A stretch of DNA of 32,185 nt from contig JAMCTA010000139.1 of assembly GCA_023381895.1 (NCBI GenBank), positions 1 to 32,185 on the forward strand. Reading direction: 5' to 3'. Both the position numbers and the translations under genes were made by a program. How positions within the stretch are numbered: position 1 is the stretch's first letter; each line of letters starts with the position of its first letter. Origin of the DNA: Chloroflexota bacterium. GTDB lineage: Bacteria > Chloroflexota > UBA4733. Shown here piece after piece: positions 1 to 6,524 of the stretch. The notes under the pieces are model-generated. The model saw only the letters and a program-made list of their open reading frames with translations, was not told the origin of the DNA and searched no databases.

Positions 1-513
1 CAGGCAGCTCACCTAGCCGGCAGCCCTCCGCCAGAGAAGACAAGAACATCGGTCTCAGTCGGATCGAGCTTGAGTGCTGCTGCCAAGGCTCGGGTGAGGT
101 CGCTTGCCGGAGGCTGGCGCTCTCCGTGCTCGAGCCGGTTGATGTAGCTCGGATCGACACCCACGGCCTTGGCAAGGGCCCGTTGGGACAGGTCCGCGCG
201 ACGGCGAAACTGGGCGAGCAACTCTCCATACGCCAGCATGATGATCTTCCCTCTTTAGACGTGGAGGCATCTTACCGAAGCGCCAGCGGCATATCCGTGG
301 GATGGGAGTCCGTATGGTTGTCGGTCTGGCACATGTCTTCAGTAGATCCAGCACCCCCACATCGACCTGATGTCATGGTGGCACCAAAGAGAAATATCCT
401 CACTATTGCTGCTGTGGAGTGATGTCGTGATGGCAACAGTGGTGATGGTGCCGCTAGCGGTGCCGGACCGAGCGCCGTCTCGGGGAGTAGGGCGGGGCTA
501 GGTGAGCTGCCTG
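1..513. repeat. 18-bp perfect inverted repeat (1-18 and 496-513) bracketing the XRE gene
   Basis: The first 18 bases of the window (CAGGCAGCTCACCTAGCC) recur as an exact reverse complement at 496-513. Identity stops abruptly on the inner side of both copies; the outer side of the left copy is outside the window. The pair brackets the XRE gene and about 250 bp of apparently non-coding DNA. Such spacing could mark the ends of a small non-autonomous element, but no target-site duplication can be checked because the window begins here. Confidence 0.6.
9..239 (-). CDS. Small XRE-family helix-turn-helix regulator (76 aa)
   Basis: Most of this short protein is one Cro/C1-type HTH domain: an amphipathic first helix (GELLAQFRRRADLSQ), then the recognition part with AKAVGVDPSYINRLEHGER, the classic XRE signature. 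It would bind DNA as a dimer; the target is unknown. A purine-rich ribosome binding site (AGAGGGAAG) precedes the ATG. No partner gene lies in the same direction inside the window, and its 3' neighbour is cut by the window edge. The last 3 coding bases and the stop lie inside an 18-bp sequence (1-18) repeated in inverted orientation at 496-513. It could be a stand-alone regulator or the antitoxin half of a type II module whose partner lies outside. Family assignment is secure; function is not. Confidence 0.85.
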   Translation of the reverse strand: MLAYGELLAQFRRRADLSQRALAKAVGVDPSYINRLEHGERQPPASDLTRALAAALKLDPTETDVLVFSGGGLPAR

Positions 514-837
514 GGAACGTTTGGAGGCCGTATGTGGACGTAGCGCACGGGCTGGAGAGTTACCGTAGCTTCTCCCCCCGTGTATTCTCCATAGCCCAGT
601 TGTGGAGCATTGCCTCCACCCTCCCACCCGGCGATCGGCCACGCCTGTCAGGCGAGGCGCCGGTTAGGATTTGGTGTAGCAGCAGTGTGCAGAGAGAGTC
701 AGCAGCTCTGCATGAGGGGCATAGAAGCAGGGCTGGGGGAAGACTTCCTCTCGGTCTCTGCAGCACTGGCAGCACCGCAGTTCGGCAGCTATTGATGGAA
801 AGTAGAAGGGGACACGTACAATCTCTGTACTGGAGGT
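240..837. other. Non-coding stretch, no gene recognised
   Basis: About 600 bp without a supportable gene. The open frames across it are short, lack ribosome binding sites and resemble no family I recognise. It contains the right copy of the 18-bp inverted repeat at 496-513. The following segment contains a fragment of an acetyltransferase gene, so this stretch is probably decayed or rearranged sequence. Confidence 0.5.
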
Positions 838-1062
838 CTTTTAACGTCCATAGAGAATCCTCCTACGCAACTATGGAAGCGGCAGGACATCGGGACAGCG
901 CTCCTCGAGCGTGCGGAGCGTCTGGTCGTTGTGCACGACCTCGGTGCGATTGGTCTTGCCGTGGCCAGCGACAATGCTGGTGCTCGCCGCTTGTACCTCC
1001 GCCGTGGCTATCAGGAGGGATCGCGCGATTCCAACCGTACACTATCAGCTAGTGCGCCGTGA
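838..1062 (+). pseudogene. Remnant of a GNAT-family N-acetyltransferase (C-terminal part only)
   Basis: Read in the frame that ends with the TGA at 1060-1062, this segment encodes the acetyl-CoA binding half of a GNAT protein. It shows QDIGTALLERAE, matching the R/Q-x-x-G-x-G/A motif A, then a beta strand and AVASDNAGARRLYLRRGYQ, the typical motif-B helix ending in a G-Y/F turn. No start codon with a ribosome binding site and no N-terminal half are present in this frame, and the upstream part (SIENPPTQLW) has lost GNAT character. This is best read as a truncated pseudogene. A frame-shifted N-terminal half between 530 and 840 could not be recognised. Confidence 0.65.
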
Positions 1063-1381
1063 CTCGTGATGGTGCGGAGGTGTGGCACGACGAAGTCTGC
1101 GTCTATCTCCAGAAGCGCCTGAGCAGATGATCTCAGCACCGATGTCAACTGCGATGAGACGCTCGCCGTCACCTGAGAAGAGGAGAGCTGGCATGCAAGA
1201 ATCCTTGGTATTCTATCAGCTTGTCTTGGAGGAGGCGGACTTCACCAAGCTCGTGCGAACGTCCTTCGGGGAGCGCCCTTTGGGCAACAGCCTCCGGCAG
1301 CACTTCGCCGCCCCCCAAGCTCGTCCGCGCCGGGGCGGTTGCTGCCTTGCTTGGATGCCAGAGTGTCCAAGGATTGCCGTT
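1063..1381. other. Intergenic stretch upstream of the PHP phosphatase
   Basis: The phosphatase reading frame stays open upstream to 1082, but the roughly 100 predicted residues show no domain, are Arg/Pro/Ser rich, and have no ribosome binding site. The PHP domain itself begins only after 1382. I therefore treat this as non-coding leader. No clear promoter or terminator was seen. Confidence 0.45.
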
Positions 1382-2197
1382 TTGAGCGTTCCCAGTGCTC
1401 CGATCCGCGTCTCGTATCACAATCACACCGAGTGGAGCGACGGCGAGGGTGATGTCACGGCCTACCTTCAGTCTGGCCAGGCCGCCGGGCTGGAAGAGGT
1501 CGGCATCTCGGACCATCTCACCCTTGCTCCTGCCGGGGCCACTGTATCGTGGTCCATGCCACTGGAGCGCTTCCCCGCTTACGTCGCTTCCTTACAGCGG
1601 GCGGCAGCGAGCGCCGCTGACGTGACGCTGCGCATCGGTGTCGAAGCCGACTTCTTTCCCGAGACTGCTGCGGCAGTGGCCAAGCTCTTCGCTACCGCCC
1701 CTCTGGATTATGTCATCGGGTCAGTCCACTTCTTTGATGATTTCCCGATTGATGAGTGCGCGGAGCACTGGGATGCGCTGACGCCGGCGGAGCGGGACGC
1801 GATGTGGCGCGGCTACTGGCAGCGCAGCGAGCAGCTCGCTGAGAGCGGGCTCTGTGACGTCATCGGCCACCTGGATCTTCCAAAGAAGTTTGGCCACCGT
1901 CCACGCGCAGACATGCGCTTGAATGAGAACCGCGTGCTCGACGCGATCGCCGGGGCAGGGGCTGCCATCGAGATCAACACGAACGGCTGGAACAAGCCGG
2001 TACAGGAAGCCTATCCGTCTCTAGACCTCCTGCGGCGCGCCCGCGCACGTGACATCCCACTGCTCATCAGTGCCGATGCCCACACACCCGGTGCAGTGGC
2101 ACAGCACTTCGAGCGCGCCCGCCTGCTCGCTCAGCAGGCGGGCTACACAGAGCTCGTCCGCTTCGTGCAGCGCAAGCGTTCTACCTACCCAGTGTAG
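1382..2197 (+). CDS. PHP-domain histidinol-phosphatase
   Basis: A PHP-superfamily metal-dependent phosphoesterase, most like HisK-type histidinol-phosphate phosphatase (L-histidinol phosphate to L-histidinol, histidine pathway, cytosolic). Metal ligands are visible in order: HNHTEWSDG near the N-terminus (HxH plus D), GISDHL, GVEADF, IGSVHFFDD, DVIGHLDLPKKFG and a final SADAHTP. These are the standard PHP motifs I-IV. I chose the TTG at 1382 because AAGGA lies 8 nt upstream and it gives 271 aa, a normal family length. An in-frame ATG at 1355 has no ribosome binding site. No other his gene is nearby, so the gene stands alone. A related PHP phosphoesterase function cannot be excluded. Confidence 0.85.
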   Translation: MSVPSAPIRVSYHNHTEWSDGEGDVTAYLQSGQAAGLEEVGISDHLTLAPAGATVSWSMPLERFPAYVASLQRAAASAADVTLRIGVEADFFPETAAAVAKLFATAPLDYVIGSVHFFDDFPIDECAEHWDALTPAERDAMWRGYWQRSEQLAESGLCDVIGHLDLPKKFGHRPRADMRLNENRVLDAIAGAGAAIEINTNGWNKPVQEAYPSLDLLRRARARDIPLLISADAHTPGAVAQHFERARLLAQQAGYTELVRFVQRKRSTYPV

Positions 2198-2264
2198 CGG
2201 CCAGGGCCCCTGTCTGGCGGCGCGGCAGCGGGGTTCGTAGAGATCACCCTCTCTATGTGCGCGG

Positions 2265-3035
2265 TCAGGTGTGGGCGAGCACCTCTTCGCGCTGCCAGGT
2301 GATGGCGGCGACAATGGTGAGGACGATGTCAAGTGCATAGAGCACGATCACGGCGAGCAGCAGCGTCCACGTTCCCCAGCTCGACATCTTGGCGACGATC
2401 ATCAGGAGAGCTCCCCAGAGCGGCAGGAGGAGCAGACCGGTGATCTGCTGTGAGGCGTTGAACCCGCTGACGCGCGAGGAGACCAGGCTGGCAAGGACAG
2501 CAGCGAAGATGCTGATGCCGGGAATCAAGGTGAGGATCGTCAGCGAGAGAGCCGGGGGAAGCAGCCGCAGCGTCGCTGTGCCGCTGGTGATGATGACACT
2601 GAGGGCGTAGGCGAGCTCGGCAATGAGCGCGAAGACGAGCGGCGGGATGACTGCAGCGAGTACCTTCCCACCAAAGATTGCCACGTTGGAAGCGGGAGAG
2701 GCGAGGAGTGGTGTCAGAGCGCCCTGCTCCTTCTCACCGGCGAACTGGCCCGAAGCAACACCAGTCGCTGCCATCGTTGGGGTCAGGCCTACCAATAAGA
2801 GATAGAGCGTCAAGAATGCAACGAGTGGGGCGTGACCTCCCGGCGCGTGGGCCAGTGGGCGAATAGCGCTGAACACCAGGAACAGTGGAAAGGCGAGGGA
2901 GAACAACCCGCCACTGACAAGCGTCCGCCGGTCTGTCAATGACTCGACGGCAGCCCGGCGGGCGATGATGAGGAGCGTGCGCCCCGTCCCTGGGAGGTTC
3001 ATCTGGAGAACGTCTGGAAATGGAGAGGGTGTCAT
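2265..3035 (-). CDS. ABC-2 type transporter permease (NatB/YhaP-like, 256 aa)
   Basis: An integral membrane protein with about six hydrophobic helices: an N-terminal cytoplasmic segment (LIIARRAAVESLTDRRTL), a helix at LFSLAFPLFLVFSAI, and several more up to the C-terminal IVLYALDIVLTIVAAI. The segment FAGEKEQGALTPLLASPASN is the conserved cytoplasmic coupling motif of NatB/ABC-2 permeases, followed by the typical GGKVLAAVIPPL helix. Its ATG overlaps the stop of the ATP-binding gene (ATGA), so the two are translationally coupled and should form one exporter. The substrate cannot be read from sequence; relatives export sodium, drugs or peptides. Confidence 0.88.
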   Translation of the reverse strand: MTPSPFPDVLQMNLPGTGRTLLIIARRAAVESLTDRRTLVSGGLFSLAFPLFLVFSAIRPLAHAPGGHAPLVAFLTLYLLLVGLTPTMAATGVASGQFAGEKEQGALTPLLASPASNVAIFGGKVLAAVIPPLVFALIAELAYALSVIITSGTATLRLLPPALSLTILTLIPGISIFAAVLASLVSSRVSGFNASQQITGLLLLPLWGALLMIVAKMSSWGTWTLLLAVIVLYALDIVLTIVAAITWQREEVLAHT

Positions 3036-3979
3036 GCAGGCACCTCCGGCACTCGCGGCCCACGGGCGCCAGTAGCGGCAAGGTACACCTCCTCAAGGGT
3101 GCGCGTCGTGCAAGTCACAGTGACCACCGCAGCGCCTCCGGCAATGAGGCGCCGCAGCACAGCAGGGTTGACCTCGCGAGGATGTGGTGTGCGGAACAGG
3201 AGTGCGGCGTCTTCGCTGCGTGGATTGGATACTGCCGGCATCTCCTGTAGGAGCGCCAGAGCAGCAGGGCACGACTCCGCAAGCTCGATGCGCACGAGCG
3301 TCTCGGATGTGGCCCCAGCGCGCAGCTCGGTAGCTCCGCCAGCAGCGATGATCTTCCCACCGGAGATGATTACTACCTCATCCGCGAGCCGCTCTGCTTC
3401 GGCAAGATCGTGCGTACACAGGATGATACTCCGGCTCGCTTGCTTCAACGAAAGGATCAGGTCGCGTACGACGTGTGCTGCCGCCGGATCAAGCCCGGAC
3501 GTTGGCTCGTCGAGGAAGAGCGCCACCGGCTCATGCAGCAGAGCTCGCGCCAGCGCCACCTTCTGCTTCATCCCCTTGGAGAAGCCTGAGAGCAGTGCCG
3601 TGGCGTGATCACGCAGCTCGAAGAGGTCGAGGAGCTCAGCAATACGGAGCGAGCGTCGCTTCGGATCAACTCCGTAGATGCGGCCAAAAAAGTCTAGGTA
3701 GGCTACTGGCGTCATGCGCTCATAGAGGCCCGGCACGTCGGTGACGAGGCCACTGCGAGCGCGCACAGCTCTGGGATCACGCCGCACATCGATGCCCGCT
3801 ATCGTCGCCGCTCCTGAGGATGGCGCGAGCAGGCCGGCTAGCATGCGCACGGTGGTCGTCTTCCCGGCTCCGTTTGGGCCGAGGAGTGCAAGGATGGCGC
3901 CGTCGGGAATGTGCAGCGAGACGTCATTGACGGCGGTGACGTTCCCAAAATGACGCGTCAGGGCGTAGGCTTCGATTAT
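3032..3979 (-). CDS. ABC transporter ATP-binding protein, probable AUA start (315 aa)
   Basis: The nucleotide-binding subunit of the exporter. Walker A is GPNGAGKTT, the signature region contains LLSGFSKGMKQKVALARALLHEP, Walker B is ALFLDEPTSGLDP, and the H-loop is ILCTHDLAEAERL. The C-terminal ~90 residues are the extra domain common in ABC-2 exporters. The first internal ATG (3850) lies after Walker A, so translation must start upstream. Between the upstream in-frame stop and Walker A there is no ATG, GTG or TTG. The codon 6 nt after a perfect GGAGGA is ATA (3979-3977), followed by IEAYALTRHFGNVTAVNDVS, a normal ABC N-terminus. I place the start at ATA; CTG further upstream or a sequencing error are the alternatives. 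Confidence 0.85.
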   Translation of the reverse strand: MIEAYALTRHFGNVTAVNDVSLHIPDGAILALLGPNGAGKTTTVRMLAGLLAPSSGAATIAGIDVRRDPRAVRARSGLVTDVPGLYERMTPVAYLDFFGRIYGVDPKRRSLRIAELLDLFELRDHATALLSGFSKGMKQKVALARALLHEPVALFLDEPTSGLDPAAAHVVRDLILSLKQASRSIILCTHDLAEAERLADEVVIISGGKIIAAGGATELRAGATSETLVRIELAESCPAALALLQEMPAVSNPRSEDAALLFRTPHPREVNPAVLRRLIAGGAAVVTVTCTTRTLEEVYLAATGARGPRVPEVPA

Positions 3980-4353
3980 GGCGCTTCCTCCGTACGCAAC
4001 TTTGTAGCCCAGTCCACGGCTATCCAGTCATGCTACCTCCGCACACATCACGTCTCCGCGAAGCAGCGTGCGCGCGGCGTCTCCGGAGAACGTAACGGCG
4101 GCCGCGCGTCTGAGAAACGGAGCTTCAGCGACGTCTCGTGAACTCGATCTCTGGGAGGGACCAGGGATCAGTTTGGTCTTTGGGCAGGCGCTGCCGCCAG
4201 CACACGGTGTTCTCCAGAACACCGTGTGCCAGACCGGAGGAGGTAAGTGTTCTCCGGCCGGGGTTACCCTCCTCACGTCAGAGCAGCGGCAGGTTGTGGA
4301 GCACTCCCACACACAGATTGACGTCGCGCGCTCAGCCGTCTTGGCAGTGCTTC
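3980..4353. other. Intergenic region between cytochrome c and ABC exporter genes
   Basis: About 370 bp with no supportable gene; open frames here lack family resemblance. It contains a GGAGGA ribosome binding site for the ABC ATPase at its left edge and the palindrome cluster listed at 4201-4257. Confidence 0.5.
4201..4257. promoter_or_regulatory. Perfect 13-bp-arm palindrome plus extra half-site (GTGTTCT)
   Basis: Bases 4201-4213 and 4216-4228 are exact reverse complements separated by two bases (CACACGGTGTTCT, then AGAACACCGTGTG). A third copy of the inner half-site, GTGTTCTCC, follows at 4247-4255 and is itself enclosed by CCGGAG (4234-4239) and CTCCGG (4252-4257). No T-run follows on either strand and the 2-nt loop is too tight for a normal hairpin, so an operator upstream of the ABC exporter fits better than a terminator. 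The regulator is not identifiable. Confidence 0.55.
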
Positions 4354-5085
4354 TTAGGCCGGCGGGCGCCGGCCGCGCCACCACACTGCCCAAAGCAGTC
4401 CGACTGCGACGGCAGCGACGATGACCCAGATCACCGGACCTGGCGTTGTGCTCACCGCGGCGCTCGCTGACGCCGGTGTGGGAGTTGCTGCTACCAGAGC
4501 GGCTGCCGTCGTGGGGGTCGCCACCGGAGCTGTCGCCGCCGCTGCCGCTACCTTTGTCTTCGCTTGAGCAAAGGCGGTGGCCTTCTGCGCAGCCTCCTGC
4601 GCCTCCTCTGTCGGCTGCGGTGTGACGTCCTCGTGCACCGGTGTCGCAACGATCTGACCGGGCACGCTGCTCGTCAGCGTCTGCAGGTAGGCAACGAGGT
4701 CACCTACCTGCTGTGTAGTGAGTGTGCCTTTCCAGCGCGGCATGATGTCATCGAGTGGTTTGCCCGCCTCGTCGAGGCCCTGGAGAATCGCCCGGGACAC
4801 CAGCGCAGGGTCATTGTGATAGCGCGTCCCGATAGCACTCCAGCGAATATCAGCCGACGTGGCATCGCCGAGCTTGATGCCTCCCTTGGCATCGGGGCCG
4901 TGGCAGGTAGAGCAGTAGGTGTCGTAGAGCTCCTTGCCGGCTGCCGGGGAGCCCGTGGCCGAAGCCCTGGACGCTGCTGCACGTGCCGTCCCCGCGCCCA
5001 TCCATAGAAGCAGAACGCTGAGGAGCAGGATACTCCCGCCCCCTAACGTCACCGCTCTCGACCACTTGCTGAGTCGTGTCACCAT
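4354..5085 (-). CDS. Membrane-anchored monohaem cytochrome c (243 aa)
   Basis: An electron carrier exported across the cytoplasmic membrane. From the chosen ATG at 5085 (preceded by GAGAG), the protein has a basic N-terminus and a hydrophobic signal/anchor (ILLLSVLLLWMGAGTARA). A class I cytochrome c domain follows, with the haem motif CSTCH and the distal methionine in DDIMPRWKG, then DLVAYLQTL. After the haem domain comes a long Ala/Thr/Pro linker and a C-terminal transmembrane helix (VIWVIVAAVAVGLLWAVWW) ending in RGRRPPA, so the haem domain is tethered at both ends or only by the C-terminus. It lies about 100 bp downstream of the cupredoxin lipoprotein gene, on the same strand, suggesting a shared respiratory electron-transfer role. 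An upstream ATG at 5142 is possible but adds no recognisable signal. Confidence 0.88.
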   Translation of the reverse strand: MVTRLSKWSRAVTLGGGSILLLSVLLLWMGAGTARAAASRASATGSPAAGKELYDTYCSTCHGPDAKGGIKLGDATSADIRWSAIGTRYHNDPALVSRAILQGLDEAGKPLDDIMPRWKGTLTTQQVGDLVAYLQTLTSSVPGQIVATPVHEDVTPQPTEEAQEAAQKATAFAQAKTKVAAAAATAPVATPTTAAALVAATPTPASASAAVSTTPGPVIWVIVAAVAVGLLWAVWWRGRRPPA

Positions 5086-5187
5086 CTGTGCTGCTCTCTC
5101 TACGTCGCTAACGTGCTCCAGGCCACAGACGGCCTCATCCACACGCCGGTCCGGTGAGGCCGTCCGCTCCTATACCTACGGGGACTG

Positions 5188-5937
5188 CTAGACGACCTTG
5201 AGGGTTCCGATCATATAGCCCTTCGTCATCATAGCCCCCTGCATGCCATCCGGCCCCGAGCCGCAAGGAGCCAGGCACTTGAAAGCGTACGTCCCTGCCT
5301 TACCGGAGTCAAACGAGAAGTTCACGACGGCGCTGACAGGAAAGGGCACGTTCAACTGGAGGTCACTCACCGTAAAGGTATGCGACACATCCTTGGGGTT
5401 CAAGCTCTGGAATGTCTTGGGTGTGCCGCCGGCATTCGGATCGTCCTTCTTGAGTGGCTCCCAAGAGGCGTCGCCGCCGGTAGTGCCCATTACTTTGGCG
5501 TACGTCGCCATACCTGCGGGAAGCGGAGCTGTGCCATCGTCGAAGTTATAGATGGTGACGTTGACGCGCGTATTCGCTGGCACGGTGACATCAGTAGGCA
5601 AGAACGCTGGCCATCCCTTCTTGCCGATCATGCCGCCTGTGACAACGCTGAGGTAGAGTGATGCCTCAGCCGGCCCAGTGGCAGAGGTAGTTGCCGTCAC
5701 GGTAGCTGGTGATGCTGTCTGGGTGACCGTCTCGGTCACGGTGTTCGTGACGGTCTCGGTCTGGGCAGCGGCCGTTGCTGCTGCCTGAGACAAGGTCTCC
5801 GTCACGGTCTTGGTGACCGTCGCTGGTGCTGTCGCCGCGGCAGCACTCGTTGAGCTACTACACGCTGTCAGAATGGCAGATCCGGCGAGGACTCCTGCTC
5901 CTAGGGTGAGAAACTCTCGTCGCTGCAGTGTGCGCAT
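5188..5937 (-). CDS. Tat-exported cupredoxin-like lipoprotein (249 aa)
   Basis: Starts at the ATG at 5937, behind AAGGAAAGGG. The N-terminus reads RREFLTLGAG...ILTAC: a twin-arginine motif followed by a lipobox, so the mature protein should be a lipid-anchored extracytoplasmic protein. A Thr/Val/Glu-rich repetitive linker (TVTKTVTE, TVTNTVTE) follows. The C-terminal ~150 residues look like a cupredoxin: VTVPANTRVNVTIYNFDDG, a histidine in SHTFTV, and a terminal cluster CLAPCGSGPDGMQGAMM. The cluster has the Cys-x3-Cys-x6-Met spacing of the CuA site of cytochrome oxidase subunit II, but the second histidine position is proline. It might carry type 1 copper (sulfocyanin-like) or a degenerate CuA. 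Location next to cytochrome c supports electron transfer. Confidence 0.75.
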   Translation of the reverse strand: MRTLQRREFLTLGAGVLAGSAILTACSSSTSAAAATAPATVTKTVTETLSQAAATAAAQTETVTNTVTETVTQTASPATVTATTSATGPAEASLYLSVVTGGMIGKKGWPAFLPTDVTVPANTRVNVTIYNFDDGTAPLPAGMATYAKVMGTTGGDASWEPLKKDDPNAGGTPKTFQSLNPKDVSHTFTVSDLQLNVPFPVSAVVNFSFDSGKAGTYAFKCLAPCGSGPDGMQGAMMTKGYMIGTLKVV

Positions 5938-6002
5938 ATAAGTACGATCCCTTTCCTTTTGATCCTCCCGGCCATCCGTCCCGTGGCGGAGGCAACGAGA
6001 CA

Positions 6003-6047
6003 CTAATACTCCAGCGAGGTTGATCCTTGGGTAAATGACGGTAAATG
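6003..6047 (-). promoter_or_regulatory. Candidate promoter region with tandem GGTAAATG boxes
   Basis: Upstream of the cupredoxin gene, GGTAAATG occurs twice in direct orientation (6030-6037 and 6040-6047), exactly one helical turn apart. On the minus strand a TATTAG hexamer (6008-6003) could serve as -10, which would place the two boxes over the -35 position, the arrangement of an activator site. This is a positional inference from two copies only. Confidence 0.35.
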
Positions 6048-6261
6048 CCTGAAGTTGCTCGACCTGTGTGAGCGCTGCCGCGGAGCCTCTCCGGGCAGTG
6101 CGCCGGCTCTGAAAGCTGCTGTTGAAATGGAGATGAAGGCGCGGCTGGCCCTATCCTTGCCACGGAGAAGAGGAGGAGATCACCCGTCAACAGAGCGGCG
6201 CTGTACGTTTACTTTGTGGGGTCTGCTCCTGATCGGAAATCCCTTCCTGGTACACTGCCAG

Positions 6262-6524
6262 AAACGATAAGCTGCGAGCAGGAATAGTAGGCAGCGATGC
6301 GACCCCAGAGAAGGTGACCCGTGGTGCAAGCCGCCTGGTCGTAGGAGCGCTGCTGAACCCGCCTGGGAGCTGGTCTCGAGCGCGCGAGCACGAAGAGGAC
6401 CCGGCGGCCACCGTTAGCGGCCACATGAGGGGGCGAGAGCCCCAAACGTGGGTGGTACCCCGGAAGCGCCTTCCGTTCCGGCCCTGGTGGTGCGGGGGAC
6501 GTTGTATTGCTCACGGAGGTCATC
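6262..6524 (+). ncRNA. T-box leader, proline specific, upstream of proS
   Basis: A T-box riboswitch senses uncharged tRNA by codon-anticodon pairing and by base pairing with its acceptor end. Stem I is visible: GCAGCG (6291-6296) pairs with CGCTGC (6348-6353), and CAGG (6279-6282) with CCTG (6362-6365). The internal loop between them has AGTA on the 5' side and GAA on the 3' side (S-turn), followed by CCC/CCG at 6358-6361, both proline codons. The upper part carries AGAG (6307-6310) and the distal element GGTGCAAGCC (6323-6332). The T-box proper is at 6447-6466 (GTGGGTGGTACCCCGG), followed by the GGAAG-CGC-CTTCC hairpin. No T-run follows and the leader runs into GGAGGT (6514-6519), so translational control is likely. 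The 5' limit is approximate. Confidence 0.82.

Noticed and set aside
534..1052. 172-aa plus-strand open frame
   Set aside because: Ser/Arg-rich low-plausibility sequence, no ribosome binding site, and it overlaps the GNAT remnant read in another frame.
1082..1381. N-terminal extension of the PHP phosphatase
   Set aside because: No domain or ribosome binding site; the PHP fold starts after 1382 and the family length fits the shorter protein.
3171..3179. 9-nt match (TCGCGAGGA) between the sequence after decayed repeat 1 and the ABC ATPase gene, as a possible guide target
   Set aside because: Expected by chance in a GC-rich 32-kb window, lies inside a gene, and has no plausible PAM.
4201..4228. 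Palindrome as an intrinsic terminator of the cytochrome c gene
   Set aside because: No T-run on either strand, 2-nt loop, and 125 bp away from the stop codon.
4028..4393. 121-aa minus-strand open frame between cytochrome c and the ABC exporter
   Set aside because: Covers the palindrome region, atypical composition, no similarity that I recognise.
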